Shown in pieces: positions 27,263 through 35,831 of a stretch of 52,141 nt of DNA. This stretch comes from JAIEPT01 sp038217425. Its GTDB lineage: Bacteria > Planctomycetota > Planctomycetia > Gemmatales > Gemmataceae. The notes under the pieces were generated by a model that was given only the letters and a program-made list of their open reading frames with translations, did no database searches and was not told the origin of the DNA. Made by a program: the position numbers and the translations under genes. The first letter of the stretch is position 1. Each line of letters opens with the position of its first letter. The stretch covers positions 1-52,141 of the forward strand of contig JBBQPM010000025.1 of NCBI GenBank assembly GCA_038217425.1, read 5' to 3'.

Positions 27263-28588
27263 ATGCGGACCTCATTCATTCACTCCTGGCTCGCCATTGC
27301 GCTTCTCTTGGCCTGGCGCTTCCCCGCCGCGGCGCAGCCGGTCCCGGCCGTGCCGCTGTCGCTGGACACCGTCTTTCGGCTCGCCAAGGACCACAACGGC
27401 CAGCTGAAGATCGCTCGCGAACGCCTCAACGAGGCCTACGCCCGCCAGGATCTCGCCGACAAACGCTGGCTCCCCGACCTCACCGTCGGCCCTTCCTACT
27501 ATCGCCATGAAGGCGGCATCCAGGATTTTCAAGGCAACCTCCTGCGCTCCAGTTACGGCTCCGCCTTCGTCGGCGTCGAACTCCGCGGCAAACTCGACTT
27601 CAAAGACTGGGTCTACCAGAAAGTCGAAGCCCAGCGCAACATCCTCCAGCGCCAGGGGGAGATCAGTCAGCTCGCCGGCGAACAGCTCGTCGACGCCGCC
27701 TCGACGTATCTCGATCTGCTCGCGGTACGCACCGCACAGATGCTCGCCCGTGAAAGCGAGAAGAAGATCGCCGACCTTTTGGAACAGACGCAGAACATCG
27801 CCCGCATCGATTCGGGCCTGCGTGTCGAGGTCATCCGCGTCGAGGCCGACCTGGGCGGCCAACGCATCCTCGCCGTCAAGATCGAGGAGGCGGCACGCAA
27901 GGCGGAACTCAAGATCCTCTACCTCCTGGGCCTGCCGCTGCAGCAGCAAATCCTCCTGCTCGATTCGCAGATGGCGCAGTTCGTCCTCGTCAGCGGCGAA
28001 CGCTCCGCCATGGAACTCGTCGAGCAGGCGATGCGCGGGGGTCCGGGCGTGCCGGAACTCTCGGCCCTGGTCGCCAAGATCTGGGAATGTCAGAAATCCG
28101 CCGGCGCCGAGATTCTGTTGCCAACGCTGGAAATGACCGCCGGCGAAGGCCTTTTCGGCGCCGGGCCCGGTTCGAATTTCGCCTCCGCACAACGCTTCGA
28201 CCTCGGCATCGGCGCCCGCTGGAACCTCACCAACTGGCATCTCAGCAAGGAGAACGACCGCCTGCGCTCGAGTCAACTCCAGCAGGCGAGTCTATCGCTC
28301 AACGAACTCAAGGCCAAGCTGACGCTCGGCGTGCAAGAGGCGCTGGAGAGCATCAAGAGCAGTCAGGAACAAATCGCGTTCGCTCTCGTGAACATGGACA
28401 AGGCGAAGCAGAACTTCGAGTTAAGCCGAGCCCGTTTCACGCAGAACATCAAGGGCGCCTCGGCCAGCGAAGTGCTGCTCGCGATCCGCGCGTCCAACGC
28501 CGCCCAGATCTCGTACATGCACGCGATCCGCGACTTCAACAAGGCGCAAGTCCGCCTCTTCACCCTGGTGGGCGGCAGCCGCGAGTGA
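27263..28588 (+). CDS. TolC-family outer membrane efflux protein
   Basis: The 441-residue protein has a signal peptide (SWLAIALLLAWRFPAAAQ) and then the TolC/OEP pattern. LDTVFRLAKDHNGQLKIARERL opens the first long helix near residue 35. A YYRHEGGIQDFQGN loop follows, and a second half repeats the design with LGVQEALESIKSSQEQIAFA and SRARFTQNIKGASASEVL. Such proteins form a trimeric tunnel through the outer membrane for export of drugs, metals or proteins. No periplasmic adaptor or inner-membrane pump gene lies beside it, so its partner is unknown. It ends 21 bases from the stop of the converging beta-RFAP synthase gene. Confidence 0.85.
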   Translation: MRTSFIHSWLAIALLLAWRFPAAAQPVPAVPLSLDTVFRLAKDHNGQLKIARERLNEAYARQDLADKRWLPDLTVGPSYYRHEGGIQDFQGNLLRSSYGSAFVGVELRGKLDFKDWVYQKVEAQRNILQRQGEISQLAGEQLVDAASTYLDLLAVRTAQMLARESEKKIADLLEQTQNIARIDSGLRVEVIRVEADLGGQRILAVKIEEAARKAELKILYLLGLPLQQQILLLDSQMAQFVLVSGERSAMELVEQAMRGGPGVPELSALVAKIWECQKSAGAEILLPTLEMTAGEGLFGAGPGSNFASAQRFDLGIGARWNLTNWHLSKENDRLRSSQLQQASLSLNELKAKLTLGVQEALESIKSSQEQIAFALVNMDKAKQNFELSRARFTQNIKGASASEVLLAIRASNAAQISYMHAIRDFNKAQVRLFTLVGGSRE

Positions 28589-28609
28589 ATCGGGATCCCA
28601 GCGATCCGT

Positions 28610-29566
28610 TTAGCGCTCGCTCGAGATCACGCGAACCCCCTGATTGAGCGCCCGGCACTTCGTGATCGCGACCTCCTCGCCGTGCAAGAGGCGCGCGACC
28701 TCGCCTGCCTCCGCGAAGGCGACGATCGTCGGCCCCCACGAACTCTGCGCCACGCCGCAAATCTCGGCGCCGCGCAGCTTCGCCACGATCTGCGCAATCG
28801 CCGGGTCGGCGTAGATGCCTCCCTGCCAGGGACGAAACATCTCCCCCACTCGGCGATTGAAGTCGGTCACCGCCGAGCCGAAGCGGCGCGGATCCAATGG
28901 ACGCAGCGCCGGAACCATCTCCAGGAACGCGAGCCGTGCCAACGCCTCCGCATGCGAGGTGCGAGGAACTTCACGCAGGGCCGCAAACGCCTGCTTTTCC
29001 TGCGTGCCATGCGTGCCCACGAGCCGCTGCGGTTCGATGAGCGTGATCGGCCAATGCGGCGGAAAGTCGCGGCGTAACAAGAGCGGCGCGAAGCGCCCCT
29101 CGGCGTGCGTCGCTTCGATGAGAAAGCCGCCGCGACGAAACCCGTGAATGCCCAGACAGGAACGCTTGCCACGGCCCAGCCACCGCGCGAGCTGCCAGAC
29201 GCCGACCCGAGCGCACCGACTCCGCGCCACCGCCAGGCCGACCGCGAGCGCCAGCTGCGTCCCGGTCCCTAACCCCGAATGTTCCGCGGGGCACGATTCG
29301 ACGTGGAGGTCGAGCGGGTCGCCAGGCAGATGCTGTGCGACAGTCTGCGCGAATGCGAGCGCCCGTTCGGCACACGGCCCCGACGACGACCATTCGCTCG
29401 CGGGTTGCACCGCGACGACGACGCCGGGACGATCGATCATCATGCCGACGCCGCCCCAGGCCAGTCGCGGCAAACCTGCGTCTCCCTCGAGTGTGGGCCA
29501 AGGCCCGGCGCCAGGGAGATCAAAGAACCCCAGGTGAAGTCGGCTGCCGGTGCACACGCGAATCAT
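28610..29566 (-). CDS. Beta-ribofuranosylaminobenzene 5'-phosphate synthase-like (GHMP family)
   Basis: The 318-residue protein belongs to the beta-RFAP synthase family. It opens with IRVCTGSRLHLGFFDLPG, has the GHMP-type motif ESCPAEHSGLGTGTQLALAVG (about 90-110) and continues with GIHGFRRGGFLIEATH. The enzyme joins 4-hydroxybenzoate-type and phosphoribosyl diphosphate precursors in the first committed step of tetrahydromethanopterin synthesis. Planctomycetes are known to carry C1-transfer genes dependent on this cofactor. The gene overlaps DUF447 by 4 bases (ATGA), so the two are translationally coupled. Its last codons include GAGCGCTAA, a partial match to the hairpin repeat found at 23641. 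Confidence 0.83.
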   Translation of the reverse strand: MIRVCTGSRLHLGFFDLPGAGPWPTLEGDAGLPRLAWGGVGMMIDRPGVVVAVQPASEWSSSGPCAERALAFAQTVAQHLPGDPLDLHVESCPAEHSGLGTGTQLALAVGLAVARSRCARVGVWQLARWLGRGKRSCLGIHGFRRGGFLIEATHAEGRFAPLLLRRDFPPHWPITLIEPQRLVGTHGTQEKQAFAALREVPRTSHAEALARLAFLEMVPALRPLDPRRFGSAVTDFNRRVGEMFRPWQGGIYADPAIAQIVAKLRGAEICGVAQSSWGPTIVAFAEAGEVARLLHGEEVAITKCRALNQGVRVISSER

Positions 29567-30126
29567 GGACGCATCACCCGGGCCGAGAGAAACGCGAACG
29601 CCTCGATCTCCGGCGGCCCCCCCGTTTTGCCGACGATCACTTCGAGCTTTTTGAATTCCGCCTCGATCTCGGTGCGCGGCAAGAATGCCAGACGCGTGGC
29701 CAGGATCGCCGCCTCCAGCACCGCGTGCTTCGCGCGGTTGAAGCCGAAAAACTCACGCAACGTCTCGGCGTTCACGACCTGCGTCTCGATCGTCACGCGC
29801 TCGTGCTCGGCGTCGATCCTGGTCACGCGGAACTCGAAGAATCGGCACACGTCCGGCAAATAGTATCCGAGGATCGCCAGCGCCCGCTTGAGCGGCGGCT
29901 GCGGATCGACCGGCCCCAGCGCCGCCTTCGCCAGCAAGAGCACGTCGTCCGTAATGTGGAACACGCCTTCACCGTGGTCGACGAGATTGCGGTACGTCGC
30001 CGCGGTCTTGAAAGGCCGAAACGTGAACGAGCGTAGTTGAGCGTCGACGATCGGACCCATCGGCGCCAGGTTGATCGTCCCTTCGGGCGCGATCGTCGTC
30101 ACCAGACCTTCGAGCACCAGCGGCAT
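29563..30126 (-). CDS. DUF447 family protein (tetrahydromethanopterin-associated)
   Basis: The 187-residue protein starts MPLVLEGLVTTIAPEGTINL and continues APMGPIVDAQLRSFTFRPFKT, the typical DUF447 opening with a flavin-reductase-like split-barrel fold. AEFKKLEVIVGKTGGPPEIE lies near the C-terminus. DUF447 genes are regularly clustered with beta-RFAP synthase in methylotrophs, methanogens and planctomycetes. Their reaction is, to my knowledge, not firmly established. The ATGA overlap with the following beta-RFAP synthase gene and the 3-base gap from the upstream gene indicate one operon. No other methanopterin gene is in the window. Confidence 0.82.
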   Translation of the reverse strand: MPLVLEGLVTTIAPEGTINLAPMGPIVDAQLRSFTFRPFKTAATYRNLVDHGEGVFHITDDVLLLAKAALGPVDPQPPLKRALAILGYYLPDVCRFFEFRVTRIDAEHERVTIETQVVNAETLREFFGFNRAKHAVLEAAILATRLAFLPRTEIEAEFKKLEVIVGKTGGPPEIEAFAFLSARVMRP

Positions 30127-30129
30127 CCG

Positions 30130-30531
30130 TTACTCCAGAGTATCCCCGTATCGGCCCGAAGCGATCCAGTTTTCCGCACGCACCGCGCCGGTGAACCAGT
30201 AGACCCAGGCCGTGATCGGCCGATCGTCGGGGCCCATCACTTCCGCGAGCCGGCGATCGAAAAATTCCTCACGGCTCGGCGACTCGACCCCTTCGTATTC
30301 GTCCAGGCGGGCGAGCACTTCTGGATCCGAACCGAGATCGTAGAGATCGCCGAAGGTCCAGGCGTCGGCCGCGGGGACGATGCCGGGGTATCGGCCCAGA
30401 TTGTAAAGGCGGGCGCGGAGTTTCGCTTCGCCCCGATACGCCGCATGCTCGGCCAGATACTGCGCCATCGGATGGCGCGAGCGGCGCTTGAGCGTGCCGT
30501 ACACGAAGAGTCGTTGACATACGGGTGTCAT
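30130..30531 (-). CDS. Gamma-glutamylcyclotransferase-like (AIG2 family) protein
   Basis: The 133-residue protein has the AIG2/GGCT fold. The opening LFVYGTLKRRSRHPM carries the YGTL substrate loop. ARLYNLGRYPGIVP and GDLYDLG follow, and RLDEYEG contains the Glu residues in the usual catalytic position. The family releases 5-oxoproline from gamma-glutamyl amino acids or amines, and many bacterial members have unproven substrates. GGAA lies upstream of the ATG. It is 12 bases after the SUMF1-like gene and 3 bases before DUF447, so the four leftward genes from 31425 to 28610 probably share a transcript. A link to methanopterin synthesis is not implied. Confidence 0.82.
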   Translation of the reverse strand: MTPVCQRLFVYGTLKRRSRHPMAQYLAEHAAYRGEAKLRARLYNLGRYPGIVPAADAWTFGDLYDLGSDPEVLARLDEYEGVESPSREEFFDRRLAEVMGPDDRPITAWVYWFTGAVRAENWIASGRYGDTLE

Positions 30532-30543
30532 GTTCCGATTCCG

Positions 30544-31425
30544 TTACGGGGCGACGACCAAGACGATGCGAAACCCGGTGCTGTACGTCGCCTTGTCGGC
30601 CGGGAGTTTACCGCGGATCGCCGAACGGCACGACTTGCCGGTATTGACCCACGCCCCGCCGCGAACGACGCGCTCCGTCCCCTTTTCAGGGCTCGGCGGA
30701 TCGTTCTTCGGGCTTTTCGCGTAGTAGTCGGCGGCGTACCAGTCGTTGCACCATTCCTGAACGTTGCCGTGCATGTCGTAAAGCCCGAACGCGTTCGGCT
30801 CATATTCCCCGACCCGAGACGTCGTCCGGTAGAAAGGCCCAGGCCCGCCGTCGTTGTACGGCGACAGGCCGTTAAAGTTCGCCTTGTACGAATTGACCCG
30901 CAGGCCGAAATACAGCGGCGTCGACGTCCCCGCGCGGCACGCATATTCCCACTCCGCCTCGCTCGGCAAGCGGTAGCTAAACTTCAGCTCCCGCTCGTCC
31001 GCCAACTGGCTTAGTTTTCGGCAAAATTCCACCGCGTTGTCGTACGTCACTCGTTCCACGGGATGCTGATCCGTGCTCTTGCTTTTGACCTTCGCCTTCC
31101 CCGGCCCCTCGGGAGTGAAGAAGCTCGGGTTGGACTTCATCACCTGTTCGTACTGCTTTTGCGTTACCTCGTGAGCTCCTAGGTAATGATCCTTGGTGAG
31201 AAATACCTCGTGGGCCGTCTCGTCCGGCTGCCGGTCGGGCTCGGTTTCCGGCGAGCCCATCACGAATCGTCCCTTGGGAATGAACATGAACTTCATGCCC
31301 AGCGAATTGACGTACTCCTTCGAGGGTTCCTGACCCGACGCCGTCGGACCGCAGCCCATGGACAGCCAGCCGATTCCCGCCGAGCAGACTCCGAGCAAAA
31401 CCAACCAACAGGCCAATCGCGTCAT
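30544..31425 (-). CDS. SUMF1/FGE-like protein, probably a lipoprotein lacking one catalytic cysteine
   Basis: The 293-residue protein has a hydrophobic signal with a possible lipobox ending in Cys25 (GWLSMGC). The FGE-sulfatase domain follows: GMKFMFIPKGRFVMGSP, YLGAHEVTQKQYEQVM, HPVERVTYDNAVEFC, YRLPSEAEWEYACRAGT, DMHGNVQEWCNDWY and RVVRGGAWVNTGKSCRSA. Formylglycine-generating enzyme needs two cysteines in the last segment. Aligned by eye, the second is kept (KSC) and the first reads Asn (WVN), so this member probably does not make formylglycine. Many planctomycete relatives have the fold without that activity. GGAG precedes the ATG. It is the first gene of a short leftward operon. Confidence 0.82.
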   Translation of the reverse strand: MTRLACWLVLLGVCSAGIGWLSMGCGPTASGQEPSKEYVNSLGMKFMFIPKGRFVMGSPETEPDRQPDETAHEVFLTKDHYLGAHEVTQKQYEQVMKSNPSFFTPEGPGKAKVKSKSTDQHPVERVTYDNAVEFCRKLSQLADERELKFSYRLPSEAEWEYACRAGTSTPLYFGLRVNSYKANFNGLSPYNDGGPGPFYRTTSRVGEYEPNAFGLYDMHGNVQEWCNDWYAADYYAKSPKNDPPSPEKGTERVVRGGAWVNTGKSCRSAIRGKLPADKATYSTGFRIVLVVAP

Positions 31426-31494
31426 GGGGGCAACTCCACGAACTAGGGAGGGATTCTTCTATCCCATTGAATGTACCGTCCCCGCCACGATTTG

Positions 31495-32457
31495 TCACGA
31501 GCGGATCGGCTCCAGTTTCTCCAGCACCGCACGCAGCTCAGGCGGCAACGGCATCTCCCAGTGCATCGGCTCCAGCGTCCGCGGATGCTGAAAACCCAAT
31601 TCCACCGCATGGAGGAAGAGCCGAGTGAGCCCGCTGGCATCGGGTTCCTTCCCGGCACGGTAGACTTTTTCGCCCCAAACGGGATGCCCCAGCTCCGAAA
31701 GGTGAATGCGAATCTGGTGCGTCCGCCCCGTTTCGAGCCGGCACGAAAGGAGCGTGAAATCGCGATAGCGTTCGGCGACTTCGACATGCGTGATCGCCGC
31801 TTTTCCCTGGTTAGCCAGGTCGCCGCTGCCGCGTTTGCCGTCGCCGCGATCGCGCAGCAGCATCGAGCGAATCGTCTGCGTCTCGACCCGTCCCGGCACC
31901 AGCGTCAGGTAGCGCCGCATGACGACGTGCTTGCGAAACTGCAACCCGAGGTTGCGCTCGGCGTCGACGGTGCGGGCGAAAACGACGAGTCCGCTGGTCT
32001 CCTTGTCGAGGCGATGGACGATGCGGAGCCGTGGCTTGGGATCGTGTTTCTGCCTGGGCAGCGCGTAGCCGAGCTGGCGCAGCACGAGATCGTCGAGCGT
32101 CAGAACTTTGAGTCGGCGTTCCTCGAGCCAGGCACGTTCGGAAGGATGGCGGACGGTGGAAATGCCGGCGGGTTTCTCGACGACGACGACGTCGTCATCG
32201 ACGTGCCGAATGGGAATCTGATCGATGAGTTCCGGCGCCGGCCGGCCGAACGGCAGCACGGTGACGCTTTCGCCGGGCTTGAGGCGCCGGGCGTCGTCGA
32301 GCCAGATCTCGCCGTTGACTTGCACGCGGCGCGTGTCGATGAGGTGGCGCACTTGCGACCACGAGTGTCCCGGGAGCCAAACGCGGAGCAGGGCCGCCAG
32401 CGTCTTTTGCGCGTGTTCGGGGGTGACGGAGAACGTTTGCGGGGGCTGCTTGGCCAT
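31495..32457 (-). CDS. RluA-family pseudouridine synthase
   Basis: The 320-residue protein has an S4 RNA-binding domain (about 25-85, WSQVRHLIDTRRVQVNG) followed by the RluA catalytic domain. The signature RIVHRLDKETSGLVVFAR has the catalytic Asp in HRLD near residue 150. RLETGRTHQIRIHLSELGHP and FLHAVELGFQHP follow. Such enzymes turn specific uridines of 23S rRNA or tRNA into pseudouridine. The exact site (RluC, RluD or RluA type) is not assigned. It ends 69 bases upstream of the SUMF1-like start and is likely separate. The facing GH88/GH105 gene begins 101 bases away. Confidence 0.9.
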   Translation of the reverse strand: MAKQPPQTFSVTPEHAQKTLAALLRVWLPGHSWSQVRHLIDTRRVQVNGEIWLDDARRLKPGESVTVLPFGRPAPELIDQIPIRHVDDDVVVVEKPAGISTVRHPSERAWLEERRLKVLTLDDLVLRQLGYALPRQKHDPKPRLRIVHRLDKETSGLVVFARTVDAERNLGLQFRKHVVMRRYLTLVPGRVETQTIRSMLLRDRGDGKRGSGDLANQGKAAITHVEVAERYRDFTLLSCRLETGRTHQIRIHLSELGHPVWGEKVYRAGKEPDASGLTRLFLHAVELGFQHPRTLEPMHWEMPLPPELRAVLEKLEPIRS

Positions 32458-32558
32458 AACCGTTCATGATATGAAACCTGGGCCGAACCGGGATGACATT
32501 GGCCGAGGTTCGGCGTAAACTTTCCAAGCGACGCCCCGAGGAATCTCAAGGAGTTCTC

Positions 32559-33608
32559 ATGTCGAAGCATTTCGCGATCGGTTTCCTACTGACAATCGTG
32601 CCGCTATCGGCACACGCCCAGGCAGCGAGGTCGCCGAAACAAGTCGCCCAAGAATTGGCGCTCGTTTACGGCAAGAAGCTCGACCAAGTCGCTTACATCC
32701 CCGCGTTGCCGCTCGTCGCCAAGCTGCGTCTGAGCGACCTCACCGGCGACGCGAAATACGCCGCCGAGGTGGGTAAGCTCGTCGAACCGTACTTGCGGGG
32801 CGACAAGTCGCCGGTGCCCAAATCGGGGAGCGAACACGCGGGCCATCTGATCTTCGCCGAACTCGCCTTCCGCGCCAAGGGCGCCGACCGCGACCGCTGG
32901 GTGCTCTTGTGCAAGGCCGCGGCCGACCAGATTTTCCGCAAGGATGGAGAGCCGCTGCCGGTGATGCCGTACCACAGCGAGATGAGTGACGCGGTCTTCA
33001 TGGCGGGGCCGATCCTCGCCGCGACCGGGGCGTTGACCGGCGAGCGCAAATACTTCGACGCCGCCGCCGTCCATTTCGCCTCAATGCGTAAATTTTGCCT
33101 TCGCTCCGACGGCCTTTATCGCCACTCGCCGCTGAACGAAGCCGCCTGGGGCCGCGGCAACGGCTTCCCCGCGCTCGGTCTGGCCCTCGCCCTAAGCCAT
33201 TGGCCCATGGACCATCCCGAACGAAAGACGTTGCTCGCCGAGTTCCAGAAGCACTTGGCCGCGCTCAAACCCCACCAGGATCTCAAGACCGGGTGCTGGC
33301 ACCAGGTCATCGATCATCCCGAGAGTTATGACGAGTACACGTGCACCTGCATGATCGGCTTCGCCATGCAGCGCGGCATTCGCCGCGGCTGGCTGAGCAA
33401 AGAAGAGTACCAACCCCACGTCGATCGCGCCTGGAAGGCGATCCAGGAGCGCACCAGCGTCGACGGCAAGCTGGTGAACGTCTGCGCGGGCACCGGCAAA
33501 CAGACGTCGTTAAAGGCCTACTTCGACCGCCCCGCCATCAACGGCCGCGACGACCGCGGCGGGGCCATGGGCATGCTCTTCGCGACCGAGCTCGCGGCCC
33601 CCGAGTGA
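32559..33608 (+). CDS. Glycoside hydrolase family 88/105 (unsaturated glucuronyl/galacturonyl hydrolase-like), secreted
   Basis: The open frame begins at 32493, but AAGGAG ends 5 bases before the ATG at 32559, which begins a signal peptide (KHFAIGFLLTIVPLSAHAQA). The 349-residue product has the GH88/GH105 (alpha/alpha)6-barrel pattern: MSDAVFMAGPILAATGALTG, GLYRHSPLNEAAWGRGNGFP, KTGCWHQVIDHPESYDEYTC and GRDDRGGAMGML. Family members remove the unsaturated uronic acid left on polysaccharide fragments by lyases, so a role in degrading pectin or other acidic polysaccharides is expected, at the cell surface or periplasm. No lyase gene is adjacent. Confidence 0.82.
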   Translation: MSKHFAIGFLLTIVPLSAHAQAARSPKQVAQELALVYGKKLDQVAYIPALPLVAKLRLSDLTGDAKYAAEVGKLVEPYLRGDKSPVPKSGSEHAGHLIFAELAFRAKGADRDRWVLLCKAAADQIFRKDGEPLPVMPYHSEMSDAVFMAGPILAATGALTGERKYFDAAAVHFASMRKFCLRSDGLYRHSPLNEAAWGRGNGFPALGLALALSHWPMDHPERKTLLAEFQKHLAALKPHQDLKTGCWHQVIDHPESYDEYTCTCMIGFAMQRGIRRGWLSKEEYQPHVDRAWKAIQERTSVDGKLVNVCAGTGKQTSLKAYFDRPAINGRDDRGGAMGMLFATELAAPE

Positions 33609-33659
33609 GTCGGGCCAAGCCCCATTCGTTCGAGCTCGGAAATGCAAAGCAATTTGACA

Positions 33660-33713
33660 GAGCCCGCAGCGCCAGCAAGGATCGAATTTCGGCCTTGCTG
33701 GCGCTGCGGGCTC
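33660..33713. terminator. Bidirectional terminator-like hairpin
   Basis: A perfect 21-bp stem (33660-33680 and 33693-33713) with a 12-base loop lies between the converging GH88/105 gene and the HtrA-hydrolase gene. The arm includes GCCCGCAGCGCCAGCAAGG. No T-run follows, so the role as a terminator is inferred from placement. Confidence 0.65.
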
Positions 33714-33738
33714 CCAGCGGAAATTTACACGCGGCAAA

Positions 33739-35808
33739 CTACTGCTTATCCAGCGTATCGATCCACGCCGCGATCTCCACAATCGCACTCACATCGATGT
33801 ACTCGCGGCCCTTGTTTGCCTGCGATTTGTACGTCACCGAATACTTCTTGTCCTGAAGTTTCTCCTTGCTCTCGGCGATGCTCTTCTGCGACGGGTCCAG
33901 ATCGCCCGCGGAGATGTAGAAGGCGAGCCGTTGGTTCACTTGCAGTTCCTTCGCTTGCTCCACGATCGTCGAATGCATGGCCACGCCGCGGATCAGATCG
34001 CGGTTGGCGAAGGCGACGTGCAGCGCCATTTGACCGCCGACCCCCTGGCCGTGCGTCACGATTCGGCCGCGGTCCACGGTGTACCGCTTGATCGATTCCT
34101 GAATCGTCTCGACCACGAAATCGGCCTGGCTCGCGATCCAGCCGTTCTCGTTCTCCGAGAGCGGGAAGACCATGATCAAGTTCTTCTCCTTGAGGACGTC
34201 GTTCCACAAGTCCAGAATGTCTTCGATGTCCTTCTCTTTGAACTTGCCGGGAGGATTGAGCCAGACGACCAAACCGTGCGACACCTCGGGGCGATACGTC
34301 CCGGGGACGTAGAACCAGTAAGTGTTCTCGCCGTCAGCGGAGCGGATCTTGTCCCAGCCGAGCTTGGGCTTCACCGGGTTCGGATTCGGATCGATCTTCG
34401 GCGCCTTGGCGTTCTTCATTTCGAGCGGCTCGAGCGCCTTTTCCAGACTGGAGACCGCGGGGAGCTTTTCAGTTAATTTCCATTCCTGATCCTTGGCGAC
34501 GCCGGGGAGCGAATCGAGTTCGACCTTGATCTTTTCGGTCTTATCGCCGCGCTTGATTTCGATTTCGATCTCGTCGCCGGGGAACTGGGTGTTGAGCCAT
34601 TCGGTGAACTGGACCCGGCCGGGCTTGTCGCCCGTGAAATCCTCGAGTTTCTTGGCCTTGGTGCTGCCAAACTTCATGATGCGGTCGCCGACTTTCAGGC
34701 CGGCCTTGGCGGCGGCGCTGTCGGTGAAGACGTGGCGAATGTCCATGCCGAGCTTCGGGTCGTCGCGCATCGGCAGGATGCCGAGGAACGGGTGGCCGGC
34801 GATCGATTGGCTGCCGATAAGCGTGAGGTTCTTGATTTCCAGAACGTCGGCGCCGCGCTTGTACTTGACGGTGATCTTGTCGCCTTCGTACTTGGGGCCC
34901 AGAACGTGCTGCATTTGCGATTGGCTGCCGATGGCATGGCCATCGATGTCGATGATGACGTCGCCGGCCTTGAGGCCCGCCTTGGCGGCCGCGGAATCGC
35001 GCTGCACCTCGCTGATCTCGACCGCGGCTTCGTACTTGTCGGTCGATTTCATGCGAATGCCGAGCAGGCCGCGATGCAGATCCTTCCCCTTCTTCAGCGT
35101 CGGCAACACGGCCAGGATGTCGTCCATGGGGATCGCAAAGCCGATGCCGGAATCGTACCACTCGAAGCCGGCGCTCACGTCGTCCCCTTGCGGCGACGCG
35201 GGAATCAGCACGCCTTGCACCTTGCCTTCGATGTCCATGATCGGCCCGCCGTAGTTGACGGGCGAGATCTTGGCGTCGGTCTGTACCGCCTTGCCCCAAA
35301 TGCGATTCTTGGCGCTGATGACGCCGAGCGACACCTGCGGCATCGCGTCGCGCTTGGTGTCGAGCGACCGTCCCACGGCCAGCGACCACTGCCCCTCGGT
35401 GACCTGGCTCTTGGGAACGAACGCGGGGACTTTCAGGCCCTTGGCGTCGACCTTGAGAAGCACGAGCAGACGGGAATGATCGGTGGCGACGACCTGGGCG
35501 TTCACGGGCTCGGTTCGGCCGGGGATGTGCACGACGATGTTGGTCGGCTTGTTGATGAAGTTGAACGCGCTGGAGATGATGAAGCCGTCCTCGATCACCA
35601 GGCCGGTGGTGGGCCCGAGTGCTTTGCGAAAGGTGCCCTTGGCGGTGGTGGTAATGATGTCGGAGCCGCCGGTGGTGACGATCTGCACGACGCTGGGGGA
35701 GATCTTTTTGAGAGCGGCCTTGGTGGCTTGTTCCAGGGCCTCGTTGAGATCTTGGGCGTGCAGCGGCAGGGCGGTGAAGAGGAAGATCGAAATGAGCGAG
35801 TATCGCAT
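33739..35808 (-). CDS. HtrA-like pseudoprotease with two PDZ domains and a C-terminal alpha/beta-hydrolase domain
   Basis: The preferred start is the ATG at 35808 (signal peptide YSLISIFLFTALPLHAQ), giving 689 residues. AAGG lies 9 bases upstream; ATG 35814 and TTG 35817 are alternatives. Residues about 20-250 align with the S1C trypsin fold but lack the triad. By eye, Phe82 stands where His is expected (ISSAFNF), Leu114 replaces Asp (RLLVLLK) and Tyr186 replaces Ser (SPVNYGGPI). Two PDZ domains follow (about 260-345 and 355-450). Residues 480-689 look like an esterase/alpha-beta hydrolase (YWFYVPGTYRPEVSHGLVVW). Its nucleophile elbow reads HGQGVGG, without Ser. It is therefore probably a binding or scaffold protein in the periplasm. 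It is the last of three leftward HtrA-like genes. Confidence 0.8.
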   Translation of the reverse strand: MRYSLISIFLFTALPLHAQDLNEALEQATKAALKKISPSVVQIVTTGGSDIITTTAKGTFRKALGPTTGLVIEDGFIISSAFNFINKPTNIVVHIPGRTEPVNAQVVATDHSRLLVLLKVDAKGLKVPAFVPKSQVTEGQWSLAVGRSLDTKRDAMPQVSLGVISAKNRIWGKAVQTDAKISPVNYGGPIMDIEGKVQGVLIPASPQGDDVSAGFEWYDSGIGFAIPMDDILAVLPTLKKGKDLHRGLLGIRMKSTDKYEAAVEISEVQRDSAAAKAGLKAGDVIIDIDGHAIGSQSQMQHVLGPKYEGDKITVKYKRGADVLEIKNLTLIGSQSIAGHPFLGILPMRDDPKLGMDIRHVFTDSAAAKAGLKVGDRIMKFGSTKAKKLEDFTGDKPGRVQFTEWLNTQFPGDEIEIEIKRGDKTEKIKVELDSLPGVAKDQEWKLTEKLPAVSSLEKALEPLEMKNAKAPKIDPNPNPVKPKLGWDKIRSADGENTYWFYVPGTYRPEVSHGLVVWLNPPGKFKEKDIEDILDLWNDVLKEKNLIMVFPLSENENGWIASQADFVVETIQESIKRYTVDRGRIVTHGQGVGGQMALHVAFANRDLIRGVAMHSTIVEQAKELQVNQRLAFYISAGDLDPSQKSIAESKEKLQDKKYSVTYKSQANKGREYIDVSAIVEIAAWIDTLDKQ

Positions 35809-35831
35809 GGCCATCAACCTTAAGAAGAAGG

